Positions 12,589 through 13,570 of a DNA stretch of 13,570 nt are shown piece after piece. The stretch is from positions 754 through 14,323 of the forward strand of contig DDXK01000077.1 in the NCBI GenBank assembly GCA_002347185.1, in the 5' to 3' direction. The notes under the pieces are model-generated. The model saw only the letters and a program-made list of their open reading frames with translations. It searched no databases and had not been told where the DNA came from. The stretch is from Desulfobulbaceae bacterium UBA2262 (GTDB lineage: Bacteria > Desulfobacterota > Desulfobulbia > Desulfobulbales > Desulfurivibrionaceae). Within the stretch, counting starts at the first letter, position 1, and each line of letters begins with the position of its first letter. A program made the position numbers and the translations under genes.

Positions 12589-13570
12589 CTACACATCTTT
12601 CCGGGGCACAAACCGCCACACCGGGCTCATCACCGACCCATACACCTCGCGGGCAAAGTTGAGCATGCCGGTAAACCCGGCGAGCATCTCCTTGCGCTCG
12701 TGGTTATGGTCGCAGAAGGCCACGCCCAGCTTGTAGGCGATGGGCCGCTCCTTGACCCCGCCCACGAAGATGTCCACCTCCTTTTCCTGAAGAAAGGCGG
12801 AAAGCTCCAGGGGGTTGGCATCATCGACGATGATGGTGCCCGGATCGGTGATCGCGGCGAGTTCTTCGTAATCCTCCGGGGTCCCGGTCTGGGAGCCGAC
12901 CATGACCACCTGCATGCCGATGGTGCGGAAGGCCTTGACCAGGGAAAACGCCTTGAACGCGCCGCCCACGTAAATGGCTGCCCGCTTGCCCGCCAACGCC
13001 TGCCGGTATTTCATGATCTCCGGCATGATCAGGGAAAGCTCCTCCTTGACCAGCTCCTGGGTGCGGCGCATCATCTCCTCGTCCTTGAAAAACGCGGCCA
13101 CCGCATAGAGCGATTCGGCCATGTCCTCAATGCCGAAATAGGAGACCCGCAGCGAGGGGATGCCGTAATCCTCCTTCATCATCTTGGCCAGATCCATGGT
13201 GGAGCCGGAGCACTGCACCACGTTGAGCGCGGCTCCATGGGCCCGCTGAATATCCCCAACCCGGCCGTCCCCGGTGATGTTGGCCACCACCTCGACGCCC
13301 ATGCGGGTAAAGTATTCGCGGATCAGCCAGATCTCCCCGGCCAGGTTGAAATCGCCCAAAATGTTGAGGCTGTACTTGGAGATCCCGCTGATGTCGCCCA
13401 TACCCACCAGTTGCCGCATGGCATTGCAAGCTGCCGCGTAGCCGGCCCGCTTGTTGCCCTTGAACCCCTCGGACTGCACGGGCAGAACCGGGATGGATTT
13501 TTCTTCGCTCACCCTGCGGCACACCGCCTGCATGTCATCGCCGATGATCCCCACGATGCAGGTGGAATAG
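12589..13570 (-). CDS. nifE: Nitrogenase FeMo-cofactor scaffold protein NifE, C-terminal part (runs off right edge)
   Basis: NifE is the alpha-like subunit of NifEN. The C-terminal 326 residues are visible. At the right edge the frame reads YSTCIVGIIGDDMQAVCRRVS, then VQSEGFKGNKRAGYAAACNA, both characteristic of NifE/NifD-family proteins, the GFKGNKRAGY form being NifE-like. Further on come NILGDFNLAGE, VQCSGSTMDLAKMMKEDYGIPSL and AAIYVGGAFKAFSLVKAFR. The C-terminus ends MSPVWRFVPRKDV at a TAG. The start codon is outside the window; the GTG at 13554 is internal. NifD was considered, but the adjacent nifN and the motif forms favour NifE. Confidence 0.93.
   Translation of the reverse strand, partial: YSTCIVGIIGDDMQAVCRRVSEEKSIPVLPVQSEGFKGNKRAGYAAACNAMRQLVGMGDISGISKYSLNILGDFNLAGEIWLIREYFTRMGVEVVANITGDGRVGDIQRAHGAALNVVQCSGSTMDLAKMMKEDYGIPSLRVSYFGIEDMAESLYAVAAFFKDEEMMRRTQELVKEELSLIMPEIMKYRQALAGKRAAIYVGGAFKAFSLVKAFRTIGMQVVMVGSQTGTPEDYEELAAITDPGTIIVDDANPLELSAFLQEKEVDIFVGGVKERPIAYKLGVAFCDHNHERKEMLAGFTGMLNFAREVYGSVMSPVWRFVPRKDV

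Overview
The window is GC-rich and reads as part of the chromosome of a free-living, nitrogen-fixing anaerobe. It combines nifE/nifN/nifB and a homocitrate synthase with a molybdate transporter, a selenocysteine-synthesis gene (selA) and a periplasmic thiol-redox operon. This mix fits a Desulfobacterota (deltaproteobacterial) lineage best, but that placement is inferred from gene content and not from a phylogeny. It is clearly a Gram-negative: there is a beta-barrel outer-membrane protein and a lipoprotein thioredoxin.

Layout, left to right. 1-496 (minus): the 5' part of selA, running off the left edge. 674-2772 (plus): a small exported cysteine-rich protein, then dsbB/bdbC, a DsbA-like oxidoreductase and a TlpA-like lipoprotein, preceded by a near-consensus sigma-70 promoter. 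2781-2821: a hairpin shared by convergent genes. 2822-13570 (all minus): read in the direction of transcription, nifE (partial), nifN, nifB, a TorF-type porin, a ModE-like regulator, modA, modB, modC, nifV and a 432-residue protein of unknown function with faint RelA/SpoT resemblance.

How it fits together. NifB makes the Fe-S carbide core, NifEN is the scaffold that matures it, NifV makes the homocitrate ligand, and ModABC brings in the molybdate, so this stretch is a FeMo-cofactor supply line. The regulation can be partly read from the sequence. The modE-modABC unit starts at a perfect 10+10 bp inverted repeat of the ModE-box type that sits on the start of modE itself. The porin gene has a -24/-12-like element, with a TGT-N10-ACA motif (NifA upstream activator type) about 120 bp further upstream, and ends in a strong intrinsic terminator. 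The porin is therefore probably its own nitrogen-regulated unit inside the cluster.

Non-coding structure includes a heptanucleotide tandem repeat with a 10-bp inverted repeat between nifN and nifB, and a roughly 120-bp C-rich/G-rich imperfect palindrome between nifE and nifN that looks like a dispersed intergenic repeat. No tRNA, rRNA, CRISPR array or insertion sequence was recognised. The most interesting points are the nitrogen-regulated porin, the RelA/SpoT-like protein downstream of nifV, and the exported cysteine-rich protein that may be made from a leaderless mRNA ahead of the disulfide-bond genes.
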